A stretch of DNA of 64,000 nt from Mesorhizobium loti (GTDB taxonomy: Bacteria > Pseudomonadota > Alphaproteobacteria > Rhizobiales > Rhizobiaceae): assembly GCA_014189435.1 (NCBI GenBank), contig CP050293.1:4407001-4471000 (forward strand). Direction: 5' to 3'. Made by a program: the position numbers and the translations under genes. Below, in pieces: positions 41,512 to 49,957 of this stretch. The notes under the pieces are model-generated. The model was not told where the DNA came from and did no database searches. It was given only the letters and a program-made list of their open reading frames with translations. Every line of letters begins with the position of its first letter. Within the stretch, counting starts at the first letter, position 1.

Positions 41512-41949
41512 ATGACCAAGGTCTATGTATCCTCGGTCATTCCCGCGCCAGCGGCGGAAGTCTGGAAGCTCGTCCGCAACTTCAATGGCTTGCCGGGCTG
41601 GGCGCCGTTCGCTGTCGAAAGCCGCATCGAGCAGAATGCGCAAGCCGACCAGATCGGCTGCATCAGAAGTTTCACGCTGAAGGACGGCGGACGCATCCGC
41701 GAAAGGCTGTTGGCGCTTTCCGACTACGACCTATCCTGCAGCTACGCGATCCTGGAAAGCCCGATGGCGGTGGAGAACTATGTCGCAACCCTGTCGCTGA
41801 CGCCAATCACCGACGGCAATCTGACGCTCGCCGAATGGCAAGCGGAGTTCGACTGCGCGCCCGATCGCGAGGCGGCGTTGATACAGCAGATCGGCACCGG
41901 CGTGTTCCAGACCGCCTTGACCGCACTGAAAAACCGGTTCGGGCGCTGA
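41512..41949 (+). CDS. SRPBCC-family protein (polyketide cyclase/dehydrase-like)
   Basis: A 145-residue single-domain START-like protein: VSSVIPAPAAEVWKLVRNFNGLPGWAPF near the start and IGCIRSFTLKDGGRIRERLLALSDYDLSCSY in the middle are the typical helix-grip segments that enclose a hydrophobic ligand. No catalytic residues can be named for this family. RBS is weak. It is closely similar in layout to the N-terminal domain of the next protein, so the pair likely arose by tandem duplication. Function unknown: ligand binding, cyclase or chaperone are all possible. Confidence 0.85.
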   Translation: MTKVYVSSVIPAPAAEVWKLVRNFNGLPGWAPFAVESRIEQNAQADQIGCIRSFTLKDGGRIRERLLALSDYDLSCSYAILESPMAVENYVATLSLTPITDGNLTLAEWQAEFDCAPDREAALIQQIGTGVFQTALTALKNRFGR

Positions 41950-41958
41950 CATCGGCCG

Positions 41959-43479
41959 ATGGTGCAGGTTCGCCAGAGCACGATCATCGATGCACCGATC
42001 GACGAGGTCTGGGCGATCCTGCGCGATTTCAACGGCCATGACCGCTGGCACCCTGCTATTGCCTTCAGCGAGATCGAGGGCGGCGATCCGGTCGATGCGG
42101 TCGGGTCGGTGCGCCATTTCCGGCTGGCCGACGGCGGCGAGTTGCGTGAGCAATTGCTGGCGCTGTCCGACAAGGACCGGCGGCTCAGCTATTGCCTGCT
42201 CGAAGCGCCGCTTCCCTTGATGGGCTATGTCGCCTCGGTGCGGCTGAAACCGGTGACCGACGGTAACGCGACCTTCTGGGAATGGCGCTCGGAGTTCAAT
42301 CCGCCGGCGCATCGGCGCGACGAACTGGTCAAGCTGGTCGCCGAAGGCATCTATCAGGCCGGCTTCGCGGCCGTGCGTAATCTTCTACGAGGCCGAAGCG
42401 TGGGCTCGCCGGTCGATGCGAGACCTTCCCGGGCGGTTGCCGCTCCTGCCTCATCGGCAAGCGTGCCGCGCGTCGTGCCAACGGTCACTCCAGGTCAGCC
42501 CGCAACAACCAGGGCGATCGTTGTCGAGCGCTATGGCGGACCGGAAGAGCTGCAGCTCAGGGAAATTGGACTGCCACAGCCGGCACCGAACGAAGTGCAG
42601 ATTCGCCATACGGTGATCGGCGTCAATTTCATCGACGTCTATTGCCGCGCCGGCTATTTCGACCTTCTGCAGCCGCCTGGCGTGCCGGGTATGGAGGCGG
42701 CCGGCGTCATCGAGGCCGTTGGGTCGGCGGTGTCGGGCTTCTCTGTCGGCGACCGTGTCGCCTATGCGTGTCCGCCGGTCGGCGCCTATTGCGAGCGGCG
42801 CAACATGGTGCCTGATCTTTTGGTCCAGCTCTCTGATGATATCTCCGATGACATTGCCGCCGCCGGGCTGCTCAAAGGCATCGCCGCGAGTTTCCTGCTG
42901 CACGACGTCCATGTTGTCCGTCCGGGCGAGATCGTCCTCATCCATGCCGCCGCCGGCGGCATCGGGCAGTTGCTGGTGCAATGGGCCCGCCATCTCGGAG
43001 CAACGGTCATTGCGACGGTGTCGAGCGACGACAAGGCGCGGATCGTCGAACGGCTCGGTGCTCATCACGTCATCGTCTATTCGCGAGAGAATTTCGCCGA
43101 AGCCGTCATGCGATTGACCGGCGGCGCCGGCGCGGATGTCGCCTACGACGCTGTCGGCAAAGATACCTTCGGTGGGTCACTGGCGGCGCTCGCGGTACGA
43201 GGCCATCTCGTCAGTTTCGGCCAGGCTTCCGGCCCAGTCGGCAACTGGGACATCGGTCGGTTCTCTTCGAAGTCCGTCACGATTTCCCGGCCGAACTACG
43301 CCCACTATACGGACACACCGCAGAAGCTTGCTCCGCAATTGAACCGGTTCTTTGCCGCGCTGCGACAGGGGGTTATCAAGGTCGAACCTCCGAGGCACTA
43401 CAATCTGGCAGCGGCGTCGGAGGCCCATCGCGATCTGGAGTCTCGACAAACGACCGGCGCGCTGGTGCTAAAGGTGTGA
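41959..43479 (+). CDS. Fusion: SRPBCC domain plus MDR-family quinone oxidoreductase
   Basis: A 506-residue protein of two recognisable parts. Residues 1-145 are an SRPBCC domain (IIDAPIDEVWAILRDFNGHDRWHP), clearly related to the preceding gene product. A Pro/Ala/Ser-rich linker (about 146-184) joins a zinc-free quinone oxidoreductase of the MDR family (185-506) with NAD(P)H motif AAAGGIGQ (330-337), GVNFIDVYCRAGYF and VPGMEAAGVIEAVG. Family enzymes reduce quinones or enones with NADPH. The SRPBCC half may present a hydrophobic substrate to the reductase. Starts 9 nt after the previous stop. The fusion is read straight through in one frame. Confidence 0.88.
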   Translation: MVQVRQSTIIDAPIDEVWAILRDFNGHDRWHPAIAFSEIEGGDPVDAVGSVRHFRLADGGELREQLLALSDKDRRLSYCLLEAPLPLMGYVASVRLKPVTDGNATFWEWRSEFNPPAHRRDELVKLVAEGIYQAGFAAVRNLLRGRSVGSPVDARPSRAVAAPASSASVPRVVPTVTPGQPATTRAIVVERYGGPEELQLREIGLPQPAPNEVQIRHTVIGVNFIDVYCRAGYFDLLQPPGVPGMEAAGVIEAVGSAVSGFSVGDRVAYACPPVGAYCERRNMVPDLLVQLSDDISDDIAAAGLLKGIAASFLLHDVHVVRPGEIVLIHAAAGGIGQLLVQWARHLGATVIATVSSDDKARIVERLGAHHVIVYSRENFAEAVMRLTGGAGADVAYDAVGKDTFGGSLAALAVRGHLVSFGQASGPVGNWDIGRFSSKSVTISRPNYAHYTDTPQKLAPQLNRFFAALRQGVIKVEPPRHYNLAAASEAHRDLESRQTTGALVLKV

Positions 43480-43512
43480 GACGAGTTGCCACAATCTGAG
43501 CCGCCGATGTTC

Positions 43513-44877
43513 TCAGTCGCGGCCCAGAAGCTTGCCGCTGGCCAGCCAGAAGGGCGGCAGGCAGAGCGGGATGGCGGACAGCAGCAGGATATCCTCCTTC
43601 ACCGCGATGCCGATCCGTTCGGCGACAAAGCGACGGCGCGCCTCGAACCGCTGCGAAAGTGCTGGATGACGGTGCGCGATTTCGGCACGCAAGCCGGCAT
43701 CGGCGAATGTCACCGCATCCTCGGAATTGAGCGTCCATCCATCGGGCATCGGCACGGGTATGATATCGACCTGGAACGGCATGCCGGAGACGATGCGCTC
43801 GGTCGACCCGGGACGGATCGGCGAGTTCATCCACTCGTCGAGGCCGACGAGATGGCCTGGATTGAGGGCTGGGCGCAGCTTGCCGTTCGCCAGGGTCGAA
43901 ATCACGGCCTCATGGATCGCACCACCCTCGGCGCCGATGCCGGCAGCCTCGTACCAGGCGATCAGGCCGCGGAAATAGGCTTCGGCCACCTCCAGAAACG
44001 TGTCGTCATGCTCGGCGATCAGGCCGGCTCGGGCGGTCAGCCCGCCCCAGTAGCCGACCGCCGTGGTGGCGCCGTCGCCGCGCTTCGGCACGCGAGCCGT
44101 AGGACTGCGCAGGCCTATCACCGGGCCGGACGCATCATTGGTCGCGAACATCGGATGGCAGTTCATCGGCTCGCCGGCATACCCCATGCGCGAGGCTGCC
44201 ATCAGTTCGGTGTCGCCGAGCGTGAAGCCGCTCAGGATGCGCCACACGGCCATTGAAGAGCGGGCCGCACCCCATTCGGCCTCGGCGATCTGATCGGCAT
44301 CGACGACGGCGCGCAGCCCGCCCGTCTGGTGCATGAGCACCGGCGTCGCATCGATGATCGACGACGCGGACACGATCGCAGCGATTGCATCGACGATAAA
44401 GGCCGGCACCAGGAAGGTCGGACGCGCCGCGGACCATTCTTCTTTCTCGAGATATTTCCAGCCCACCAGGCCGACACTGTCGCCCGACGCGATGCCAGCC
44501 TCGCGCAGTACGGCCACGAGGTCCGGCTTCTGCATGCGATCCTGCGCCATCAGGCTCAGGGATTGCGCCAGCATGGTGATGATATCGGGCAGTCCGGCGA
44601 TAGGCGTGTAGCCGAGATTCTCGTTGCCGGTGACGACGATGCGCTGGCCCGATTTGCCGAGCAGCAGGATTGCCTCCTCGAAACGCGGCTCGAAGCCAGT
44701 CAGGAAGGCGATGTTGGCGGCATGCTCGCGATCGGCATAGACGGCGAGCCAGTCCGTGCCGGCGCGCTCAAGCGCCCTGGCGCAACGTGCCTCGTAGGTC
44801 GTGGCCGGAATGGCCGGACGCTCGACAGGAATGCCGAAATCGGGAATGTCGACGGTGCGAAGGCTGATGGTCATCAT
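43513..44877 (-). CDS. M24-family (creatinase/prolidase-fold) protein lacking most metal ligands
   Basis: A 454-residue protein with the two-domain creatinase/prolidase layout: N-terminal domain (LAVYADREHAANIAFLTGFEPRFEEAILLL) and pita-bread domain from about residue 205. The usual paired metal Asp residues are missing in the corresponding strand (about 270-285, TTAVGYWGGLTARAG). H342 in NPGHLVGLDEW remains, D371 stands for a ligand Glu, and E386 is kept. True peptidases need five ligands, but creatinase works without metal, keeping His and Glu. This and the amidinotransferase-fold neighbour suggest hydrolysis of a guanidino or related compound rather than a peptide. Start at 44877 (ATG ATG) is preferred over an upstream TTG. 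Confidence 0.75.
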   Translation of the reverse strand: MMTISLRTVDIPDFGIPVERPAIPATTYEARCARALERAGTDWLAVYADREHAANIAFLTGFEPRFEEAILLLGKSGQRIVVTGNENLGYTPIAGLPDIITMLAQSLSLMAQDRMQKPDLVAVLREAGIASGDSVGLVGWKYLEKEEWSAARPTFLVPAFIVDAIAAIVSASSIIDATPVLMHQTGGLRAVVDADQIAEAEWGAARSSMAVWRILSGFTLGDTELMAASRMGYAGEPMNCHPMFATNDASGPVIGLRSPTARVPKRGDGATTAVGYWGGLTARAGLIAEHDDTFLEVAEAYFRGLIAWYEAAGIGAEGGAIHEAVISTLANGKLRPALNPGHLVGLDEWMNSPIRPGSTERIVSGMPFQVDIIPVPMPDGWTLNSEDAVTFADAGLRAEIAHRHPALSQRFEARRRFVAERIGIAVKEDILLLSAIPLCLPPFWLASGKLLGRD

Positions 44878-44887
44878 GTCTCTCAAT

Positions 44888-44938
44888 CTGTCAGGAAGGG
44901 CGGGCTGTCAGGAAAGGCGGGCTGTCAGGAAAGCCGGA
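44888..44938. repeat. Three tandem 17-bp repeats (CTGTCAGGAAAGGCGGG type)
   Basis: Copies at 44888-44904, 44905-44921 and 44922-44938 differ by 1-3 bases. They lie in the 126-bp gap between the M24 and PotA-like genes, just upstream of the M24 start. They may be slippage products or multiple binding sites affecting the last gene of the operon. Confidence 0.6.
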
Positions 44939-45003
44939 TTTCGGCCGAGGCCGATCGTCAGTCGGATGCGCCGGCGATGGATGCGATCCTGCTCGTCGGC
45001 GAA

Positions 45004-46062
45004 TTATTCATCGGCAAGAAAGCCGATGCTCGAGGGCAACACGCTGCAGGTGACCTTGCTGCCGGCAGCGATGCCGCGCGCCATTGCCGAGGCGGCCAGG
45101 ACCAGGATTTCCTGGCCGTCAGGGGTGGATACGGTCACGCGCTCGGACGAGCCGACGAAGGAGACGTCTGCGACAACAGCGGGAAAGGCGATGGCCCCAG
45201 GCTGCGGCTCGCCGATGGCGATGTCCTCCGGCCGCATCCAGACCGTGAGCACCGATCGGCCATGCCGTGACGCATCGTAGCCCCCGGGCATCGGCGCCCG
45301 GCTACCGAACAGCTCGATCCCGCCATCGACGGCACGCGCCGAAACGATGTTGTTGCCGCCGAGGAAGCCCGCGACGAAGCGCGAGGCGGGAGCGCGGTAT
45401 ATGTCGCGTGGGGTGCCAACCTGGACGATTGCGCCATTGTGAAAGACGGCTATGCGGTCCGACATGGCGTAGGCCTCTTCCTGGTCATGGGTAACATAGA
45501 CAAAGGTCACGCCGGTCTGCCGATGCAACCGCTTGAGTTCGCGTTGCATGGTGTCGCGTAAGGTGCGGTCGAGCGCCGACAGCGGTTCGTCGAGCAGCAG
45601 TATCTTCGGCCCGAAGGCCAGCGCGCGACCGATCGCGACGCGCTGCTGCTGACCGCCCGAAAGTTCGCGCGGCTTGCGTGCGGCCAGCCTGTCGAGACCG
45701 ACAAGGTTCAGGACTTCTTCCACCCTCGCGGCGATCCTGGCCTTGTCCCATTTGCGGACCCGCAAGGGGAAGGCGATGTTGTCGGCGACGTTCAGGTGGG
45801 GAAACAGCGCATAGCCCTGAAAGACCAGTCCGAAATTCCTGTCCTCCGGGTCGACGCGCGTGATGTCGACGCCATCCAGCAGGATGGCGCCTTGGTCTGG
45901 CTTGGTGAACCCGGCGACCGACATCAGCAGCGTGGTCTTGCCCGACCCCGAAGGGCCGAGCAAGGTCACGAACTCCCCCGCCTCGATCGACAGGTCGATC
46001 CCGTCGAGCGCGACGGCGGAGCCGTAGGTCTTGCGGAGGTTTCGGACGTCGAGAAAGGACAT
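45004..46062 (-). CDS. ABC ATPase, spermidine/putrescine type (PotA-like)
   Basis: A 352-residue ATPase with Walker A GPSGSGKT, Q-loop VFQGYALFPHLNV, signature LSGGQQQR, Walker B ILLLDEPLSALD and the H-loop VTHDQEEAYAMSD, plus a C-terminal TOBE regulatory domain (about 280-350). These mark the polyamine/iron/sulfate-importer (CUT1/PotA) group. It energises the two permeases encoded upstream in the same operon. Its start abuts the stop of the amidinotransferase-like gene, so it is translationally linked. Confidence 0.92.
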   Translation of the reverse strand: MSFLDVRNLRKTYGSAVALDGIDLSIEAGEFVTLLGPSGSGKTTLLMSVAGFTKPDQGAILLDGVDITRVDPEDRNFGLVFQGYALFPHLNVADNIAFPLRVRKWDKARIAARVEEVLNLVGLDRLAARKPRELSGGQQQRVAIGRALAFGPKILLLDEPLSALDRTLRDTMQRELKRLHRQTGVTFVYVTHDQEEAYAMSDRIAVFHNGAIVQVGTPRDIYRAPASRFVAGFLGGNNIVSARAVDGGIELFGSRAPMPGGYDASRHGRSVLTVWMRPEDIAIGEPQPGAIAFPAVVADVSFVGSSERVTVSTPDGQEILVLAASAMARGIAAGSKVTCSVLPSSIGFLADE

Positions 46063-47082
46063 TCAGATCGGATCCCGGGCGAGCGGACCCGTCGAGCAGT
46101 GAATGCCGCCGCCGTTCAGTTCGATGCATTCATAGTCCAGCGTCAGGATCTCGATGCCGGCGGCGTCGAGCCGGTCGGCCAGACGCGGCGTGCGGGTGGC
46201 GTGCATGACGACCCGGCCGGGCGCGATCGCCAGGCAGTTGAGCGAGAAGGCGTTGTCTTCCGGCGGCAGCTCGATCAGCTTCATGCCGCGCTTGTTCAGA
46301 TACTCGATGAAGACATAGGGCAGCTCGTTGATGTTGATGATCGCCGTCTCCTTGTCGATCATCATGAAGGAGCCGTCGATGTGGATGCGATAGCCGGGCA
46401 TCGGCACCTTGATCAGCTCGACGCCCAGGCTGTTGAGGATCATCTCGACCTGCCGCACGCCCTCGGCATTGCAAGCGACGGAGACGGAGCAGACGGCGGT
46501 CTTGTCGTCGAGCAGCGCGAAGCCGCCGCCTTCGAACACCGCCTCGCCATGCAGCGTGCCGAGGATCGGGCAGCCGGCCCGGGCAAGCGCCTGGGTGACC
46601 ATCAGTTCCTCGCCACGGCGCGCGCGGCGGGCAAGCCGGGTGACGATCGCGCCGCCCTTCACGCCGATGACGCTGTCGCGGCAGAAGGTCGACTTAAGCG
46701 CGCCGGGTGCGGCCTTTTCGGTGAGGATGACGTCGACGCCCTGCGACCGCAACAGCTTGGTGAAGGCGTCATGGGCGGTCTGCATGGCGGCGAGATCGGG
46801 CGGCGTCTTGCCCATGAAGTACCAGCCCTTTTCCGGATCGCCGAAGCCGCCGATCTCGGGCATCGGCTTGTTCTTGTCGACGACATTGATCTCCTCGCCC
46901 GGCCGGTGCATCAGCACGGCGCGCAGCTTGCCGACATCGTTGGTGCAACCCCAGGGCCGCCCCCAGACGCGGGTCTGCTCTTCCGGGTCGTGGAAAGCCG
47001 GTGCTGGGACAGAGCCGAAGGTCTGGAAGAACTTGGCCTCGCGGTATTCGTGCTCGCTCATTGCGGCGCTGTGGGCAGTCAT
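46063..47082 (-). CDS. Amidinotransferase/dimethylargininase-fold enzyme (guanidine-group modifying)
   Basis: A 339-residue pentein-fold protein. Catalytic pattern: STFCRDSVIG (Asp136), HGEAVFEGGGFALL (EGGG 184-187), YRIHIDGSF (H234, D236) and the nucleophile Cys329 in LNGGGIHCSTG. These are the residues used by arginine deiminase, dimethylargininase and amidinotransferases to attack a guanidine carbon. The ATG at 47082 follows AAGGAAAT at usable spacing. Lying inside a polyamine-type importer operon next to a creatinase-fold protein, it probably deiminates or transfers an amidino group from an imported guanidino compound. Which one is unknown. Confidence 0.87.
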   Translation of the reverse strand: MTAHSAAMSEHEYREAKFFQTFGSVPAPAFHDPEEQTRVWGRPWGCTNDVGKLRAVLMHRPGEEINVVDKNKPMPEIGGFGDPEKGWYFMGKTPPDLAAMQTAHDAFTKLLRSQGVDVILTEKAAPGALKSTFCRDSVIGVKGGAIVTRLARRARRGEELMVTQALARAGCPILGTLHGEAVFEGGGFALLDDKTAVCSVSVACNAEGVRQVEMILNSLGVELIKVPMPGYRIHIDGSFMMIDKETAIININELPYVFIEYLNKRGMKLIELPPEDNAFSLNCLAIAPGRVVMHATRTPRLADRLDAAGIEILTLDYECIELNGGGIHCSTGPLARDPI

Positions 47083-47128
47083 GTCTTCGATTTCCTTTCT
47101 GAAACAAGCGAAGCTGGTGAAGGTCGTG

Positions 47129-47938
47129 TCATGACCGGCGCTGGGCAATACGGTCCCAGACGGTCATGCGCAGGATGAGGCCGACGATGGTGACCGCCAG
47201 CATGACGGTTGCGATCGCGGCCAGCGCGGGGTCGACGGCATCGGCGATGCTCGTCCAGATCTTGCGCGGCAGGGTGACGATGCCTCGGCTGGTGATGAAC
47301 AGCGTCACGGTGATCTCGTCCCAGGAGACGATGAAGGCAAGGATCGCCCCGGCTGCCGTGCCCGGCACGATGTTGGGCAGGATGACGCGGCCGAAGATCG
47401 TCGCTGGGCGCGCGCCGAGCGAGCGGGCCGCCTGCACCAGCCTCGGATCGAGGTTCGACAGCGAAGCGCCGATCGCCAGAACGGCGAGCGGCATCGCCAG
47501 GATCACATGGACGATAGTGACACCAAGCCACGTGTCGAGGAGACCCAGCTTCGACCACAGGCGCACCATGCCGACCGCATAGATGATCGGCGGTACGATC
47601 AGCGGCGAAAGCAGGATGACGCGCAGGATCGACGGCCAGCGTCCGACATAGACCCACGCGCCTATGGCGAAAGCCGCCGAAACGGCCGTCGCCACGACGC
47701 TTGAGGCCAGGGCGATGCCGAGGCTCGTGAGTATGCTCGCCATCCAGCCCGCGCGCCAATTGGCCAGGGCCGCGAAATGGTCGAATGAAATGCCGTTGTT
47801 GGGCAGGGACAGGTAGTCCCGATCGGTCAACGCCACCGGAATGACGACGAGCACGGGAACGAACAGGAAGGCGAGCAGCAGCCAGGCGAAGAGCTTCGGC
47901 AGAGCGCGCTCGAGCAGGCGGCGGATGCGCGGCGTCAT
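47129..47938 (-). CDS. ABC permease, spermidine/putrescine type (PotC-like)
   Basis: A 269-residue membrane protein with six spans. The ATG at 47938 overlaps the PotB-like stop as ATGA; the frame is open over a kilobase upstream but inside other genes. The coupling loop AARSLGARPATIFGRVILPNIVPG is the EAA motif. It works with the PotB-like protein to form the channel. Confidence 0.9.
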   Translation of the reverse strand: MTPRIRRLLERALPKLFAWLLLAFLFVPVLVVIPVALTDRDYLSLPNNGISFDHFAALANWRAGWMASILTSLGIALASSVVATAVSAAFAIGAWVYVGRWPSILRVILLSPLIVPPIIYAVGMVRLWSKLGLLDTWLGVTIVHVILAMPLAVLAIGASLSNLDPRLVQAARSLGARPATIFGRVILPNIVPGTAAGAILAFIVSWDEITVTLFITSRGIVTLPRKIWTSIADAVDPALAAIATVMLAVTIVGLILRMTVWDRIAQRRS

Positions 47939-48774
47939 TTGCGGCCACCTTCGAAGGCAGCGCGCAATGCCGGGCTGCGCATGGCCAGCGCAACAAGGAT
48001 GGCGACAACGAGCAGGAGCATCGTCGACAGGGCCGTTGCCACGCCCCAGCGCAGCGTCGAGGATATCTGCACGGAAATATATTCGGCGACCATCAGCACC
48101 CTGCCGGCGCCCAGGATCGCCGGCGTGACGAGGAAGCCGAGCGAGAAGATGACGATGAACAGGCCGGCGATTGCCAGGCCCGGCATGCTGAGCGGCACCC
48201 AGACGCGAAAGAAGATGGTGACCGGGCGCGCGCCAAGCGATCGTGCGGCCTGGATGATCCTGAGGTCGATCTCCGACAGGTTCGCGTAGAGCAGCATGAT
48301 GGCGAAGGGCATCATGTAATGCACCATGCCGACGATGACGCCGAACTGGTTGTAGACCAGTTCGAGAGGCTCGCTGACGGCTCCGCTGCCGACCAGGGCC
48401 GAGTTGAGCACGCCATTGCGACGCAGGATGGTGATCCAGGCGAAGGCGCGCACCAGCACCGATATCCAGAACGGCACCATGACCATGAACAGCGCAACGC
48501 GGCGCGTCGCCGGCGGCATATGAACCAGCGCGAAGGCAACCGCGTAGCTCATGACGATCGTAAGCACGGTCGTGACCGCCGAGACGAAGACGGTCGTGCG
48601 CACGACGCGGCCGATGGCGGCGTTCTGAAACAGAGCCACATAATTGCCGAAGCCGAGGGTCGGCTCGGTGAAACTGAGGGCCAGCACCTGAAGGATGGGC
48701 AGCACGTAGAGACACAGTGTCAAAAGCGCTGCCGGCACCGTCAGGCAGAAGGCCCAACGCTGGAATGACGTCAT
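47935..48774 (-). CDS. ABC permease, spermidine/putrescine type (PotB-like)
   Basis: A 279-residue membrane protein with six spans and the EAA loop AARSLGARPVTIFFRVWVPLSMPG. It is of the PotB length and has the first span directly after the N-terminus (LTVPAALLTLCLYVLPILQVL). The ATG at 48774 is favoured over a GTG at 48792. It follows the binding-protein gene by 48 bp and is coupled to PotC-like by ATGA. Confidence 0.9.
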   Translation of the reverse strand: MTSFQRWAFCLTVPAALLTLCLYVLPILQVLALSFTEPTLGFGNYVALFQNAAIGRVVRTTVFVSAVTTVLTIVMSYAVAFALVHMPPATRRVALFMVMVPFWISVLVRAFAWITILRRNGVLNSALVGSGAVSEPLELVYNQFGVIVGMVHYMMPFAIMLLYANLSEIDLRIIQAARSLGARPVTIFFRVWVPLSMPGLAIAGLFIVIFSLGFLVTPAILGAGRVLMVAEYISVQISSTLRWGVATALSTMLLLVVAILVALAMRSPALRAAFEGGRK

Positions 48775-48822
48775 GATCTTTCGAACCACCACCGGCCAGT
48801 GGCCGGTGGTGGTCTCCGATGG

Positions 48823-49926
48823 TTAGCGCGAGATGAAGTCGAGGAACTTGTTCTGCAGTTCGGCCTCGTTGTCGGCATAGTATTGCGCCGAGATAGCCAG
48901 ACCTGTCTTGGCGTTCTCGGGGGCCAGCGAATAGACCGCCTTGTCCTCGTCGGTCATCAGCGCCAGCGCCTTCGGGTTCGACGGACCGTTGCCCATAATG
49001 CGCAACAGCGTCACCTGGCCTTCCGGGTCCATCGACGAATTGATGAAGTCGAAGACCTTCTTGCCGGCGGGATTGCCCTTCGGTACCGACCAGGCGCTGG
49101 CGAACATCAGGTTCTGGTTCCAGGTCCAGGTGTAGTTCGGGTTTTCCTTGCGCAGCAGGTTGGCGCGCGTATGCCAGATATTGCCCATGACCACCTCTCC
49201 GTCGCGGAAGAGCTGCTGGCTCTGCGCGCCCGAATCCCAGAAAATCAGATTGGGCAGCAGCGGCTCGAGCTTCTTGAAGGCGCGGTCGACGTCGAGCGGG
49301 TAGATCTCTTCGGGCTTGACGCCGTCGGCGAGCAGCACGGCTTCGAGCTGCCCCTGGATCCACTTGCACATGGTGCGCTTGCCGGGAAACTTCTCGAGGT
49401 CGAAGAAGTCGTTCCAGCTTGAAGGGGCGGTGGCGCCGACCTTCTTGGCGTCATAAGCCAACACGTTGGAGTAGGTGTAGTTGCAGATGCCGAACTCGGC
49501 CGCGAGGCCCTCGCCGACAAGGGACTTGTCGACGATGGAATAGTCGATCGGCACGACATAGCCGCCCTTGCCGAGCACGACGGCGTCCGTCATGCCGCCA
49601 TCCGTGGCATCCCAGGTGACATTCTTGGAATCGACCATGGCGCGTATCGCACCGGTCGCCGGGCCAGCGCCGTCGATGACGACCTCGATGCCGGATTTGG
49701 CCTTGAACGGCTCGCCATAGGCCTTCTGAAAGGCTTCGAGGGCAGCCCCACCCCAGTTGCAGACGACGATTTCCGACGCCGCGGCGGAGGCCCGCCCAGG
49801 CTTGAACGCAACTGCGATGCCAAGCCCGGCCATGGCGGTCATGAAGCCTCGGCGATCGATCTTCCCAGTTCTGAATTTATCAAGCGCAATCAACGCTGCG
49901 TCTTGACCAAAGCGATTGATGGACAT
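48823..49926 (-). CDS. ABC substrate-binding protein, spermidine/putrescine type, Tat signal
   Basis: A 367-residue binding protein with a twin-arginine leader: IDRRGFMTAMAGLGIAVAF (R25, R26), cleavage near residue 48 (ASA/AAS). The PotD-like body has VVCNWGGAALEAFQKAYGEPF, IVDKSLVGEGLAAEFGICNYTYSNVLAYD and MGNIWHTRANLL. Folding before export by Tat is common for rhizobial members of this family. It should bind a cationic amine or guanidino compound, given the operon. GAAAGGGGAA precedes the ATG; 31 bp separate it from the LacI gene. Confidence 0.9.
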   Translation of the reverse strand: MSINRFGQDAALIALDKFRTGKIDRRGFMTAMAGLGIAVAFKPGRASAAASEIVVCNWGGAALEAFQKAYGEPFKAKSGIEVVIDGAGPATGAIRAMVDSKNVTWDATDGGMTDAVVLGKGGYVVPIDYSIVDKSLVGEGLAAEFGICNYTYSNVLAYDAKKVGATAPSSWNDFFDLEKFPGKRTMCKWIQGQLEAVLLADGVKPEEIYPLDVDRAFKKLEPLLPNLIFWDSGAQSQQLFRDGEVVMGNIWHTRANLLRKENPNYTWTWNQNLMFASAWSVPKGNPAGKKVFDFINSSMDPEGQVTLLRIMGNGPSNPKALALMTDEDKAVYSLAPENAKTGLAISAQYYADNEAELQNKFLDFISR

Positions 49927-49957
49927 GTGTGTTCCCCTTTCACGTCCGCGGAAGCGG

